A DNA stretch of 42,960 nucleotides from an uncultured Bacteroidales bacterium (GCA_902774185.1 CACYHE010000021.1:1-42960), one strand, 5' to 3'; shown: positions 32,912-41,566, counted from the first letter of the stretch. The notes: generated by a model from the sequence alone, not told the origin. Numbers and translations: made by a program.

Positions 32912-34715
32912 GGATTATCGATTAGCGATTAGCTGTTGGCTGTTGGCTGTTGGCTTGACGGCATATGCGCAGAACGACTCGACGTTCAACCGCAGTGTGA
33001 CGGTAGAGCGGGATTTTCAACCGGTTATTCAGGCAGCAGGTAAGATCAGCGTCAAGCCGACGATCGAGCAGACGACGATGGAACCGGTATCGGTGGAGTA
33101 CTCGGACTATACGGCCGATGTGACACCGGGTTCCACTTTCCATCCCTTGCTTTCGCAGCCTACCCGTTTTGAACCGGGCAAGGTCTATCACGGTTATATC
33201 CGAGGCGGTTTGGGTCATCCGAACACCTTGTTTGATTTCGGTTATCATCTGGATGACGGTAAGAACTCGATCTTAGATGTTTATGCGCATCATCATGCCG
33301 AATGGGGGTTGGCTGCGCTCAGTAAGAGTAAGTTAGGACTGGATTTTACCCATACCTTCCGAACCTGTAACCTGTATTTCGGTTTGAACGGCGGGAATAT
33401 CTTCTACCATAAATACGGTCATTTCTACGACTATAGTTCGTCGCACGGGATGTGGGAGAAGAACGATGTCGCTTATCCGAAGCCCTATACCATCGGGGAC
33501 AAAGACAAGACCTCGCTATGGACCGTTGAGGCTTTCTTAGGACTGCAGTCGAATGCGAAACAGGATTTTCAGTACAAAGTGCAGACGGGCTATAGGCTCT
33601 TCTCCAAACCGGGTGCGGTAAGTGAACACCAGGTGCGTACGCTCTTTGACTTCGATTGGCACACGGGTGACCATCATGCCGGAGCGAATGTCTATGTGCA
33701 GAATAATATCCTACAACTGCAGGGTAAGTTGGATGCCGCAATACCTGATTCGCTTTATGCCAACCGTCATAATATCCGTTTTGAACCCTATTATGCGTAT
33801 GAAGGGAACCGCATCAACCTGCATGTGGGTGTGAATTTCGATATCAATATCGGTAAGGGTCATCACCATCTGTCGGGTATCGAAAATCTCTCTTTTGCTC
33901 CTTCACCACATATCAACATGGAGGCGCAGATTGCCAAGAAATGGTTGACGGTTTATGCGGACGTGACGGGAGACTTAGGGCTGGGTTCGTTGCAGAGCTA
34001 CATGGAAGAGAACCGCTACAGTTTCATCCATGCCGGTATCATCCATCCCTGTTCGCCTTATACCCCGGTGGACGTAGAGGCCGGTTTGCATATCCGTCCG
34101 TACCGTGACTTGCTTTTTGAAGTTCACGGCGGTTATGCCTATATGATGGATGAAGACTTCATGATCGCGACTGCAGATACCGCTTCGCCTTTGGCGCCGT
34201 TGAGTATCAATATTCCGGTGGGCGAGTTCATTCACCGGCACACGGATTACCAACGCGGTAAGATAGGCGGACAGATGCACTATCACTATCGGGACTATGT
34301 GAATATTCATCTGAACGGCGATTATTATATCTGGAAGGGTACTTCTACGGTCTATGACCGTCCGAACTGGACCATCGACCTGCGTGTGGACGGTAAGATC
34401 GACGAACACTGGTCGTTGTACTCGGATAACCATCTGACGGGAAGCCGTCTGGCTTTGGCTACCGACGGGACCCATGAACTGAAACCGGTGATTGATCTGA
34501 ACTTGGGTCTGCAATACAACATGTGGGTCGGTCAGGCGAAAGGGGAAAAGCTGAAGGTGAAAGGGAACGGAGAGCAAGTGTTACATCCTGCGCCGCAACC
34601 CAACCTGACGTTTTTCTTCCAACTCAATAACTGGTTACATCGCAAGAACGAATACGTGTACGGTTATCGTTCGCAGGGCATTAACTTCCTGCTTGGCGCC
34701 ACGTACCGGTTCTAA
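32895..34715 (+). CDS. Outer-membrane beta-barrel protein, 606 aa
   Basis: It has a signal peptide (about 1-25, ending LAVGLTAYAQ), then a plug-like N-terminal stretch NRSVTVERDFQPVIQAAGKI, and many amphipathic strands rich in Tyr, His and Gly, ending in an aromatic residue (LLGATYRF). This is a TonB-dependent-receptor-like or FadL-like barrel of unknown cargo. The signal peptide is coded by repeats of GATTA and CTGTTGG words (32903-32955), and KGEKLKVKGNGEQ near residue 550 by the GGTGAAAGG family. Overlap with the TPR gene (17 bp) implies coupled expression. Function is unknown. Confidence 0.82.
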   Translation: MKRTIKDYRLAISCWLLAVGLTAYAQNDSTFNRSVTVERDFQPVIQAAGKISVKPTIEQTTMEPVSVEYSDYTADVTPGSTFHPLLSQPTRFEPGKVYHGYIRGGLGHPNTLFDFGYHLDDGKNSILDVYAHHHAEWGLAALSKSKLGLDFTHTFRTCNLYFGLNGGNIFYHKYGHFYDYSSSHGMWEKNDVAYPKPYTIGDKDKTSLWTVEAFLGLQSNAKQDFQYKVQTGYRLFSKPGAVSEHQVRTLFDFDWHTGDHHAGANVYVQNNILQLQGKLDAAIPDSLYANRHNIRFEPYYAYEGNRINLHVGVNFDINIGKGHHHLSGIENLSFAPSPHINMEAQIAKKWLTVYADVTGDLGLGSLQSYMEENRYSFIHAGIIHPCSPYTPVDVEAGLHIRPYRDLLFEVHGGYAYMMDEDFMIATADTASPLAPLSINIPVGEFIHRHTDYQRGKIGGQMHYHYRDYVNIHLNGDYYIWKGTSTVYDRPNWTIDLRVDGKIDEHWSLYSDNHLTGSRLALATDGTHELKPVIDLNLGLQYNMWVGQAKGEKLKVKGNGEQVLHPAPQPNLTFFFQLNNWLHRKNEYVYGYRSQGINFLLGATYRF

Positions 34716-34741
34716 TTGATAATTGATAATTGACAATTGAT

Positions 34742-35635
34742 ATGGCACTTATTTCAGTTATCGGAGGCGCGAATGTCGATCTGTCAGCTATGCTGAACGA
34801 TGCGTTCATCGCTGCGGACTCTAATCCCGGGCATGTGGAGGTAGGATACGGCGGTGTGGCGCGTAATATCGCGCATAACTTATCCTTACTCGGTGCGCGT
34901 ACGCAGTTACTGACTATCTTCGGCGGTGACCTGTTCGGCGGTTTGCTGCATGACTACTGCAAGCAACAGGGTATTGACGTTCACCTGTCCGAACGGGAGT
35001 CATCTGCCCGTTCCGGTATGTATCTGTGCATCCATAATCACGGTGGTGAGATGATCGCCGCAGTGGCGGATACCGATATCATCAAAGGCATCACGCCGGA
35101 GTGGTTGGAGAAACGAAGCGGTGAGTTGAACCTGTCTGATTTTATCGTGGCGGATACCAATATCGGCGAAGACGCGATACGGTGGTTGATGGATCATGTG
35201 ACCGTGCCGCTTTTTATCGACGGTGTCAGTTCGACCAAAGCTCATCGGGTCATCAATGCCTTGCAAAAAGCGAAGTTACCTTACCTGCATACACTTAAGT
35301 TGAATCTCAAAGAAGCTTTGGCGGTGACGAATACTTTGACCTACGCGGATGCTGCACAAGCTTTGTTGAACCTCGGTGTAGCGCATGTGTATATCACCTT
35401 GGGTGCAGACGGCGTTTATTGTCGTAATGCCGCAGAAGAGTGGTTGTTTCCGGCTCTGCCGGGTGAGGTAGTTAACACGACCGGAGCGGGTGACGCCTTC
35501 CTGGCAGGAGTCGTGTATGCGTATGCGAAGGAAATCGATTTTCCGCAAACAGCCCATTATGGTCTGATGGCGGCACGTGCCACCCTCATGAGTCCCAAAG
35601 CCGTTAACCCTGATATTGCAAATATATTATTGTAG
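34742..35635 (+). CDS. psuK: PfkB-family kinase, probably pseudouridine kinase
   Basis: Ribokinase-fold sugar kinase of 297 aa. Seen: VIGGANVDLSAML at the N-terminus, GGVARNIAHNLSLLGA, and the PfkB signature NTTGAGDAFLAG with catalytic Asp. PsuK assignment comes from the next gene, psuG: together they convert pseudouridine to pseudouridine-5'-phosphate, then to uracil and ribose-5-phosphate. I chose ATG 34742; the frame upstream reads into AATTGATAATTG words. Other PfkB substrates (adenosine, ribose) cannot be excluded on sequence alone. Confidence 0.85.
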   Translation: MALISVIGGANVDLSAMLNDAFIAADSNPGHVEVGYGGVARNIAHNLSLLGARTQLLTIFGGDLFGGLLHDYCKQQGIDVHLSERESSARSGMYLCIHNHGGEMIAAVADTDIIKGITPEWLEKRSGELNLSDFIVADTNIGEDAIRWLMDHVTVPLFIDGVSSTKAHRVINALQKAKLPYLHTLKLNLKEALAVTNTLTYADAAQALLNLGVAHVYITLGADGVYCRNAAEEWLFPALPGEVVNTTGAGDAFLAGVVYAYAKEIDFPQTAHYGLMAARATLMSPKAVNPDIANILL

Positions 35636-35725
35636 TTTGAAATAGTTTGAAGGTTTGAGATGGTTTGAAGGTTTGAAGTAGTTTGAGATGGTTTGAAGTA
35701 GTTTGAGATGGTTTGAAGTAGTTAA
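35636..35725. repeat. GTTTGA-word repeat, left half of psuK-psuG spacer
   Basis: Alternating ~10-bp words GTTTGAGATG, GTTTGAAGTA and GTTTGAAG. They are complementary in sense to the TCAAAC words of the neighbouring array, so the whole spacer can form a long imperfect hairpin. The same family is upstream of the lipoprotein gene at 42598-42642. Confidence 0.85.
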
Positions 35726-35845
35726 CAACCTCAAACGCGAAGCATCAAACAACTTCAAACGCGAAGCATCAAACAACCTCAAACGCGAAGCATCAAACAA
35801 CCTCAAACGCGAAGCATCAAACAACCTCAAACGCGAAGCATCAAA
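35726..35845. repeat. Five tandem 24-bp units, right half of psuK-psuG spacer
   Basis: Exactly five contiguous 24-bp units (starts 35726, 35750, 35774, 35798, 35822). Each reads CAAC(C/T)TCAAACGCG followed by AAGCATCAAA and they are almost identical. There are no unique spacers, so it is not CRISPR. It ends 9 bp before the psuG ATG. Confidence 0.95.
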
Positions 35846-35854
35846 CATTTATTT

Positions 35855-36760
35855 ATGAATAAATATCTTAGTATCTCGCCGGAAGTGGCGAACGCATTAA
35901 AAGAGGGCAAGCCTGTTGTGGCTTTAGAGTCCACCATTATCAGTCACGGTATGCCTTATCCGCAGAACGTGGAGACCGCTTTGCGTGTGGAGCAGACGAT
36001 CCGTGACAACGGTGCCATACCGGCTACGATCGCTATCATCGGCGGTAAGTTGAAGGCCGGTTGTACCAAAGAAGAGATCGAGTATCTTGGTAAGAAAGGG
36101 CAAGCCGTCATCAAGGCTTCCCGTCGTGACCTGCCGGTTCTGCTGGCACGTAAGGAGGATGGTGCAACTACCGTCACCACGACGATGATGATCGCAGCGA
36201 TGGCGGGTATCAAAGTGTTTGCTACCGGAGGTATCGGAGGTGTTCATCGTGGGGCACAACAAACTTTCGATATCTCGGCGGACCTGGAAGAGTTGGCGCA
36301 GACACCGGTGATGGTTATCTGTGCCGGTGCCAAGTCGATCTTGGACTTAGGTCTGACGCTCGAATACTTGGAGACCAAAGGCGTGCCGGTTATCGGGTAT
36401 CAGACGGACGAACTGCCGGCGTTCTATACGCGGCATAGCGGTTTTGGAGTGGATTACCGTATCGATACACCGGAAGAATTAGCGGCTGTTTTCAAGGCGA
36501 AGTTAGACTGCGGTCTGAAGGGTGGTATGTTGGTTACGAACCCGATACCCGAGCAGTTCTCCATGCCGAAGGATGTCATCGATGGAGCCATCGATCAAGC
36601 GATCCGGGAGATGGACGCAGCCGGTATTCATGGTAAGCAATGCACACCGTTCCTGTTGGCGAAGGTCAAAGACCTTACCGGTGGGGACAGTCTGGAAGCC
36701 AATATTCAATTAGTTCTTAATAACGCCCGTTTAGCGGCATTAACTGCAGCATCCTTATGA
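35855..36760 (+). CDS. psuG: Pseudouridine-5'-phosphate glycosidase
   Basis: Cleaves pseudouridine-5'-phosphate to uracil and ribose-5-phosphate. At 301 aa it is normal length. Seen: ALESTIISHGMPYPQNVETA, TTVTTTMMIAAMAGIKVFATGGIGGVHRGA and VICAGAKSILDLGLTLEYLETKGVPVIGYQTDELPAFY, all typical of the PsuG family. Its stop overlaps the next gene's ATG (ATGA at 36757-36760). It acts with the upstream kinase in pseudouridine salvage. Confidence 0.95.
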   Translation: MNKYLSISPEVANALKEGKPVVALESTIISHGMPYPQNVETALRVEQTIRDNGAIPATIAIIGGKLKAGCTKEEIEYLGKKGQAVIKASRRDLPVLLARKEDGATTVTTTMMIAAMAGIKVFATGGIGGVHRGAQQTFDISADLEELAQTPVMVICAGAKSILDLGLTLEYLETKGVPVIGYQTDELPAFYTRHSGFGVDYRIDTPEELAAVFKAKLDCGLKGGMLVTNPIPEQFSMPKDVIDGAIDQAIREMDAAGIHGKQCTPFLLAKVKDLTGGDSLEANIQLVLNNARLAALTAASL

Positions 36761-37509
36761 AAAAGATTCTCTATTGTTTGTTGCTCCTTGCGATAGGAGG
36801 CGTGGTGTACCTGTTCGTTCGTCCTTCCCAACCGATGCAGGTGGTGTCGGTGACGACTGAAGCGATCCCGGTGGATAGCACTGCGGATGCGATTCAGGAT
36901 GCAGATTATATCGCATATCTGGCTCCGACGAAAGCGGACTTGGAGCGTGAGATGGGTGTCAAATTAGGTTACGCACCCGAAGCCTTGTGGGTTGGAGCAC
37001 CGGAGTGTCCGTTGGTGAATTGGGCAAGTGATGCTTTGTTAGACGCGGCACGGGAAGTCTATCCGGGTAAAGTGGATATCGCCATCGTTAATGTAGGCGG
37101 CATCCGGAACGTGTGGCCGGCAGGGGACATCACTGTGGGTTCGGTGTTTGAGATCATGCCGTTCGATAACCGTCTGGTCGTTCTGACATTGACCGGCGAA
37201 GATATCTTAGCACTCTGTGAGTCTTTTGTCAAGTACGGCGGACAAGGCGTGGCAGGTATGCGGGTGACCATCATCGACAACCGTCTGGCGAATGTGACGG
37301 TTGGCGGTAAGGCGGTTAATCCGAAGGCAACGTATAAGGTAGCCACCAGCGATTATCTATCCGGCGGAGCTGACCATATGGAAGCTTTGACGAACCATAC
37401 GGACAAATGGGAGAGTGGTCTGATTATTCGGGATTTATATATCCAAGCCGTTCAGAAGCAAGGTACCGTTCGGGCTGCTGTCGATGGACGTATGACGATT
37501 AAGCCATAA
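36757..37509 (+). CDS. Stand-alone 5'-nucleotidase C-terminal domain protein
   Basis: 250 aa. An N-terminal hydrophobic helix (ILYCLLLLAIGGVVYLFV) acts as signal or anchor, then the 5'-nucleotidase C-terminal (substrate-binding) domain: CPLVNWASDALLDAAREV, VDIAIVNVGGIRNVWPAGDITVGSVFEIMPFDN, and KYKVATSDYLSGGADH-type motifs. The metallophosphatase domain that carries the catalytic metals is absent and no partner follows; Bacteroidota often encode it as the adjacent gene. It is coupled to psuG by ATGA. It overlaps the convergent LD-carboxypeptidase gene by 75 bp. It could handle pseudouridine monophosphate or other nucleotides with a separate catalytic partner; that is inference. Confidence 0.85.
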   Translation: MKKILYCLLLLAIGGVVYLFVRPSQPMQVVSVTTEAIPVDSTADAIQDADYIAYLAPTKADLEREMGVKLGYAPEALWVGAPECPLVNWASDALLDAAREVYPGKVDIAIVNVGGIRNVWPAGDITVGSVFEIMPFDNRLVVLTLTGEDILALCESFVKYGGQGVAGMRVTIIDNRLANVTVGGKAVNPKATYKVATSDYLSGGADHMEALTNHTDKWESGLIIRDLYIQAVQKQGTVRAAVDGRMTIKP

Positions 37510-38331
37510 GGGTAGGTTACGCTCCACGTGACCGACCGGAGCATTAAAGAGAACGGGGTAGTCGTAGTCTGCGACTACCTCTTTTATTGTCTCATAGACC
37601 GTCTGATTCATCTGCGGATCTGCCTCGCAGTCACTAAACTGCCCGACCACCAGACCGCCTATGTTCGCCAGTACTCCGCTCATACGCAGGTTCCGCATCA
37701 TCCGGTCGATATGATAATGCCGCTCGGCGATATCCTCGATCAACAAAATCGGTCTAAAATTTGAAATCTTAAATCTTAAATCATAAATCGACCGAAGGTC
37801 GTACGCCGTGCCTTGTAAGCCGTAGAGGACGGAGAGGTTGCCACCTACGAGGGGTCCTTCGGCATGTCCGAAACGGTTAAGCGGGTGGGAAGGCCAAGCA
37901 TATTCAACGGCTTCGCCGTTCAGTATCTTACGAAGTGCCACGATGGGTTCGCTATCTTCCGGTAAGGTAGCGATATGCTTACACATGATACCGTGGACTG
38001 AACACTGATTACTGATCGCTGATAATTGATGCAAGGCGGTGATGTCGCTGAACCCGATGATCGGTTTGGTGATAGCCGGTACACGGTCGATGATGCGTTG
38101 CAGTCCGTATCCGCCACGCGAACAGAGGATGGCATCGACGGAAGGGTCGTTCAGCGCTTCGATGAGATCTGCCAGACGGTCTTCATCTGTTCCTGCAAAA
38201 CGTCCCCATACGTCGCGTGCATGACGTCCTTCGGAGACAATAAAACCCCACGACTCCAGACGACTTCTCGCCCCGTCTATATAGGCGGGGTCTATAGCTC
38301 CTGATGGCGATATGATACGAATCTCTTTCAA
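37435..38331 (-). CDS. LD-carboxypeptidase (S66 family)
   Basis: Cleaves the terminal D-alanine from the tetrapeptide of murein turnover (L,D-peptidase). Family motifs: IISPSGAID at the start, nucleophile Ser in ILCSRGGYGLQRI, Glu in PILLIEDIAE, and His in FNAPVGHVERNLPL. At 298 aa the length is typical. Two internal stretches, SAISNQCSVHG and YDLRSIYDLRFKISN, are coded by word repeats (37997-38030 and 37754-37790). The C-terminal 75 bp overlap the convergent nucleotidase gene. It begins 10 bp downstream of the SDR gene. Confidence 0.9.
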   Translation of the reverse strand: MKEIRIISPSGAIDPAYIDGARSRLESWGFIVSEGRHARDVWGRFAGTDEDRLADLIEALNDPSVDAILCSRGGYGLQRIIDRVPAITKPIIGFSDITALHQLSAISNQCSVHGIMCKHIATLPEDSEPIVALRKILNGEAVEYAWPSHPLNRFGHAEGPLVGGNLSVLYGLQGTAYDLRSIYDLRFKISNFRPILLIEDIAERHYHIDRMMRNLRMSGVLANIGGLVVGQFSDCEADPQMNQTVYETIKEVVADYDYPVLFNAPVGHVERNLPLWLNRHTSIDSSPNGTLLLNGLDI

Positions 38332-38340
38332 CTTTCAACT

Positions 38341-39123
38341 TTAAGAATACACTTTGTGTTCGATCCAATTGACGAAGCGTTTGGGCAGGATCCGGTCGAG
38401 GAAACAGAACACGCGGTACTGAAAACCGCCTACGTACTGCGGACGGGGACTATGACAGGTGGCGATATGGTAGAATAGTTTGGCCATTTGGATGGGTTTC
38501 ATGCCGCCTCGCTCGTCGCGTTCCATGGTTGAGATGGCTTTGTTAGCATGTCGATAAACCTCTTCCCCTGCCGTTGATTTGTCCCGAGCATCGGTGAAAC
38601 CGGTACTGACGTCCCCCGGCATCATCACCGAGACGGAGATACCGAACTCCCGCACTTCGTTGGCGAGTGCCAAGGCATAAGCGTTGATTGCTGCTTTGGA
38701 GGCGGAGTAGAACGACTGATAGGGAACCGCCAGGATAGCTGCTACTGAAGAGGTATAGATGATCCGTCCGCTTTTCTGTTGCCGCAGAACGGGTAACACC
38801 GCTTGGGTAAAACGTACGGCGCCCATGAAGTTGACATCCATCTGATGTTGCGCAGCGGTGATATCCGTGAACTCGATCGAACCGGAGATACCGTATCCGG
38901 CATTGGAGATAACCACATCGATACGGTCCGTTTGGGTCATTACTTCTTGGATGGCGTTCTGGGCACTGGTACTGTCGCACACGTCACAGGTCACATGGGT
39001 GATACCGTCGTGGGACTGTCCGTGGCGACTGAGTTCAAAAACACGCCAGCCACGCTCCGCAAAGAGCATGGCTGTCGCTTTTCCTATACCTGAACTACCG
39101 CCCGATATGACAAGAGTCTTCAT
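38341..39123 (-). CDS. Short-chain dehydrogenase/reductase
   Basis: Classical SDR of 260 aa. Seen: TGxxxGxG-type nucleotide motif as SGGSSGIGKATA, NAG in VVISNAGYGI, and catalytic YSASK with upstream Ser in IIYTSSVAA. It lies directly downstream of the serine-palmitoyltransferase-like gene across a 120-bp spacer of AAATGGTA words. A role as 3-ketosphinganine reductase in Bacteroidales sphingolipid synthesis is plausible from position, but SDR sequence alone does not fix the substrate. Confidence 0.85.
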   Translation of the reverse strand: MKTLVISGGSSGIGKATAMLFAERGWRVFELSRHGQSHDGITHVTCDVCDSTSAQNAIQEVMTQTDRIDVVISNAGYGISGSIEFTDITAAQHQMDVNFMGAVRFTQAVLPVLRQQKSGRIIYTSSVAAILAVPYQSFYSASKAAINAYALALANEVREFGISVSVMMPGDVSTGFTDARDKSTAGEEVYRHANKAISTMERDERGGMKPIQMAKLFYHIATCHSPRPQYVGGFQYRVFCFLDRILPKRFVNWIEHKVYS

Positions 39124-39242
39124 AATTTACGATTTGTTCATGTACTATGTACCATTTATTTTGCCATTTGGTTATTTAGTTATTGAATGGTAAAATGGAC
39201 CAATAAATGACCAAATGGTAAATGATAAAATGGTAAATGGTT

Positions 39243-40427
39243 TTACATCTCCGGTGCACCTTCATGCAGCACACGTGCGATGATATCTACCGCTTCGTCG
39301 ATCACCGGTTCCGTATGGGTAGCCATGAGGGTGGTACGCAGCAAGCATTCGCCTTCTACACAAGCCGGAGCGATAACGGGGTTGACATAAACGCCTTCCT
39401 CGAACATCTTCTTACCGAAATAGAGGGTGTCGAGCGTCTTGTAGGTGAAGATCGGCACGATAGGAGTCGGTGCCTCGATGATCTTCACGCCGTTCGCCAA
39501 CAGTTGTTTCTGGAAGTACTTGGCGATATTCATCAGACGTGCCGGACGCTCCGGATCCGCTATCAGTTGATGCAGCGCTTCGAGTGCTGTGGCTGCCGAA
39601 CACGGTGTGATAGAAGCCGAGAAGATGAACGGACGGGATACGTGACGTAACCAATCGGCTACACGATGACTTGTCAGCATACAACCACCGATGGAAGCCA
39701 GGGACTTCGAGAAGGTGAGCATGGTGATATCGACCTTGTCGGTCAAACCGAAATGAGCCGCTGTACCACGACCGCCGGGACCCAGTACACCGAAACCGTG
39801 CGCATCATCTACCATCACACGTGCGCCGTATTTCTCTGCCAGTTCGCAGATCTTCGGTAACTTACAGATGTCACCTCGCATGGAGAAGACACCGTCGGTG
39901 ATGATCAGTTTGCCTGCATTCTCCGGAATGGATTTGAGTTGGCGCTCCAGGTCCTCCATGTCGGAGTGACGGTAACGAAGCACTTTGGCATAACTCAGAC
40001 GGCAAGCATCATAGATGGAAGCGTGGTTCTCACGGTCGTTGAGGATATAATCATCTTTACCGCAGATAGCGGAGATGATAGCGAGGTTGGTTTGGAAGCC
40101 TGTCGAGCAGGTCATACACTCCTCGTATCCGGTGAAGGCAGCTATCTCGCGTTCCAGTTGAAGGTGCAGGTCGAGCGTTCCGTTGAGGAAACGGCTTCCG
40201 CTCACACCTGTTCCGTATTTGTCCAGTGCCTCATGTCCGGCTTGGATAACTGCCGGGTGCTCCGTGAAGCCGAGGTAGTTATTCGAGCCAAGCATGATCA
40301 CACGGTGGTTCTCCATCTGCACGACAGGTGCTTGACGGCTCTCCAACTCGTGGAAATACGGATAGATACCTAATTTGCGAACCTGTTTGAGGGTCTCAAA
40401 ATGGTCGCATTTTTCAAATAGATCCAT
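39243..40427 (-). CDS. spt: Serine palmitoyltransferase-like alpha-oxoamine synthase
   Basis: PLP enzyme of the alpha-oxoamine synthase family (394 aa). Seen: GSNNYLGFTEHPAVI, GTGVSGSRFLNGTLDLHLQLE, DDAHGFGVLGPGGRG and the PLP lysine in TFSKSLASIGG. Relatives are serine palmitoyltransferase, 8-amino-7-oxononanoate synthase (BioF) and 2-amino-3-ketobutyrate ligase (Kbl). The sequence and Bacteroidales background favour Spt, which condenses serine with an acyl-CoA to start sphingolipid synthesis; BioF or Kbl is the alternative. It follows mdh across a 125-bp word-repeat spacer. Confidence 0.85.
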   Translation of the reverse strand: MDLFEKCDHFETLKQVRKLGIYPYFHELESRQAPVVQMENHRVIMLGSNNYLGFTEHPAVIQAGHEALDKYGTGVSGSRFLNGTLDLHLQLEREIAAFTGYEECMTCSTGFQTNLAIISAICGKDDYILNDRENHASIYDACRLSYAKVLRYRHSDMEDLERQLKSIPENAGKLIITDGVFSMRGDICKLPKICELAEKYGARVMVDDAHGFGVLGPGGRGTAAHFGLTDKVDITMLTFSKSLASIGGCMLTSHRVADWLRHVSRPFIFSASITPCSAATALEALHQLIADPERPARLMNIAKYFQKQLLANGVKIIEAPTPIVPIFTYKTLDTLYFGKKMFEEGVYVNPVIAPACVEGECLLRTTLMATHTEPVIDEAVDIIARVLHEGAPEM

Positions 40428-40552
40428 TGATTGATAGTTTAGAGTTTAGAGTTTAGAGTTTAGAGAAGTTTGCAAGTTTTAAGTTATAAGTTTCTCTTTC
40501 AACTTTCCACTAGACGGCTTCTCTCAACTCTCAACTTTCAACATTCAACTTA
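40428..40552. repeat. Word-repeat spacer between mdh and spt
   Basis: Contains TTTAGAG repeated four times, then TTTTAAGTTATAAG and AACTTTCAAC-type words, with an AGACGGCTTCTC segment between. No promoter matching the consensus and no terminator were seen here, so mdh and spt may be cotranscribed. Confidence 0.8.
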
Positions 40553-41494
40553 TTAAAGAACATTGAGTTCTTTCAAAATCGATGTAGTTTTGCGAACGGC
40601 AGCTTCGCTCTCACGCAGCTTCGCCATCTCTGCTTCGCTGATGTTGAGCTCCAGGATCTTCTCGATACCGTTCTTACCGATGATACAAGGCACACCGATG
40701 GTGATGTCTTTGAATCCGTATTCGCCTTCGAGGGCTGCGGAGCAAGGGATCATCTTCTTCTGGTCCTTGATGATAGCCTCTGCTACCGATGCAGCGGCAG
40801 CACCCGGAGCCATCCAAGCGGAAGTACCGAGCAGACCGGTCAGCGTAGCACCGCCTACCATGGTAGCCTTAACGACCTCTTCGATTTGCTCGTCGCTCAG
40901 GAACTCACGAACGTTGATACCTTTGTAAGTAGCATAGCTGGTCAACGGGATCATCGTGGTGTCGCCGTGTCCGCCGATCACGAAACCTTCTACATCGTTG
41001 GCGTTGCAGTTGAGCGCCTTGCTCAGGTTGTATTTGAAACGTGCGCTGTCGAGTGCGCCACCCATACCGATCACGCGGTTACGCGGCAGACCGAGGGCAT
41101 GCAGCGTCAGATAAGCCATGGTATCCATCGGGTTGGAGACAACGATGAGGATAGCGTTCGGGCTGTAGGTAAGTACCTGGTCGCAAACACTCTTCACGAT
41201 ACCTGCGTTCACGCCGATCAGCTCCTCACGTGTCATACCCGGTTTACGGGGCAGACCGGAAGTGATGATCACAACGTCCGAACCGGCAGTCTTGCTGTAG
41301 TCGTTGGTAACACCTTCCACAACGGTGTCAAAACCCATCAACTGAGCCGTTTGCATGATATCCATCGCCTTGCCTTCTGCAAAACCCTCTTTGATATCAA
41401 TCAGACATACTTCGTTAGCGACCTCATTAACGGCCAATACATTTGCGCATGTAGCACCTACGTTACCTGCGCCAACAACAGTTACTTTGCTCAT
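40553..41494 (-). CDS. mdh: Malate dehydrogenase
   Basis: NAD-dependent malate dehydrogenase of the LDH-like (MDH type 3) class, converting malate and oxaloacetate. At 313 aa the length is typical. Seen: Rossmann VTVVGAGNVGATCANVLA at residue 4, acidic LIDIKEGFAEGKAMDI (NAD preference), SGLPRKPGMTREELIGVNAGI, and active-site His in VIGGHGDTTMIPL. It is transcribed from a promoter in direct repeat copy 1 (41566-41535), the twin of the lipoprotein promoter. Confidence 0.95.
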   Translation of the reverse strand: MSKVTVVGAGNVGATCANVLAVNEVANEVCLIDIKEGFAEGKAMDIMQTAQLMGFDTVVEGVTNDYSKTAGSDVVIITSGLPRKPGMTREELIGVNAGIVKSVCDQVLTYSPNAILIVVSNPMDTMAYLTLHALGLPRNRVIGMGGALDSARFKYNLSKALNCNANDVEGFVIGGHGDTTMIPLTSYATYKGINVREFLSDEQIEEVVKATMVGGATLTGLLGTSAWMAPGAAAASVAEAIIKDQKKMIPCSAALEGEYGFKDITIGVPCIIGKNGIEKILELNISEAEMAKLRESEAAVRKTTSILKELNVL

Positions 41495-41534
41495 AATTCT
41501 TATCTATTTTATAGTATTATTATCAAAAAGCGGA

Positions 41535-41566
41535 CAAAGTTACAACTTTTTTTGTATATATACAAA
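41535..41566 (-). promoter_or_regulatory. mdh promoter
   Basis: TTTG (41566-41563) plus T, 19 bp, TAACTTTG (41542-41535) on the minus strand, 41 bp before the mdh ATG. Confidence 0.7.

Noticed and set aside
35726-35845. Possible CRISPR array
   Set aside because: The 24-bp units are contiguous with no unique spacers, and no cas genes are present.
35627-35848. 73-aa minus-strand open frame with five FDASRLRL repeats
   Set aside because: It is the translation of the 24-bp tandem array. The unit length is a multiple of 3, so the frame stays open by construction. No start context, promoter or homology supports it.
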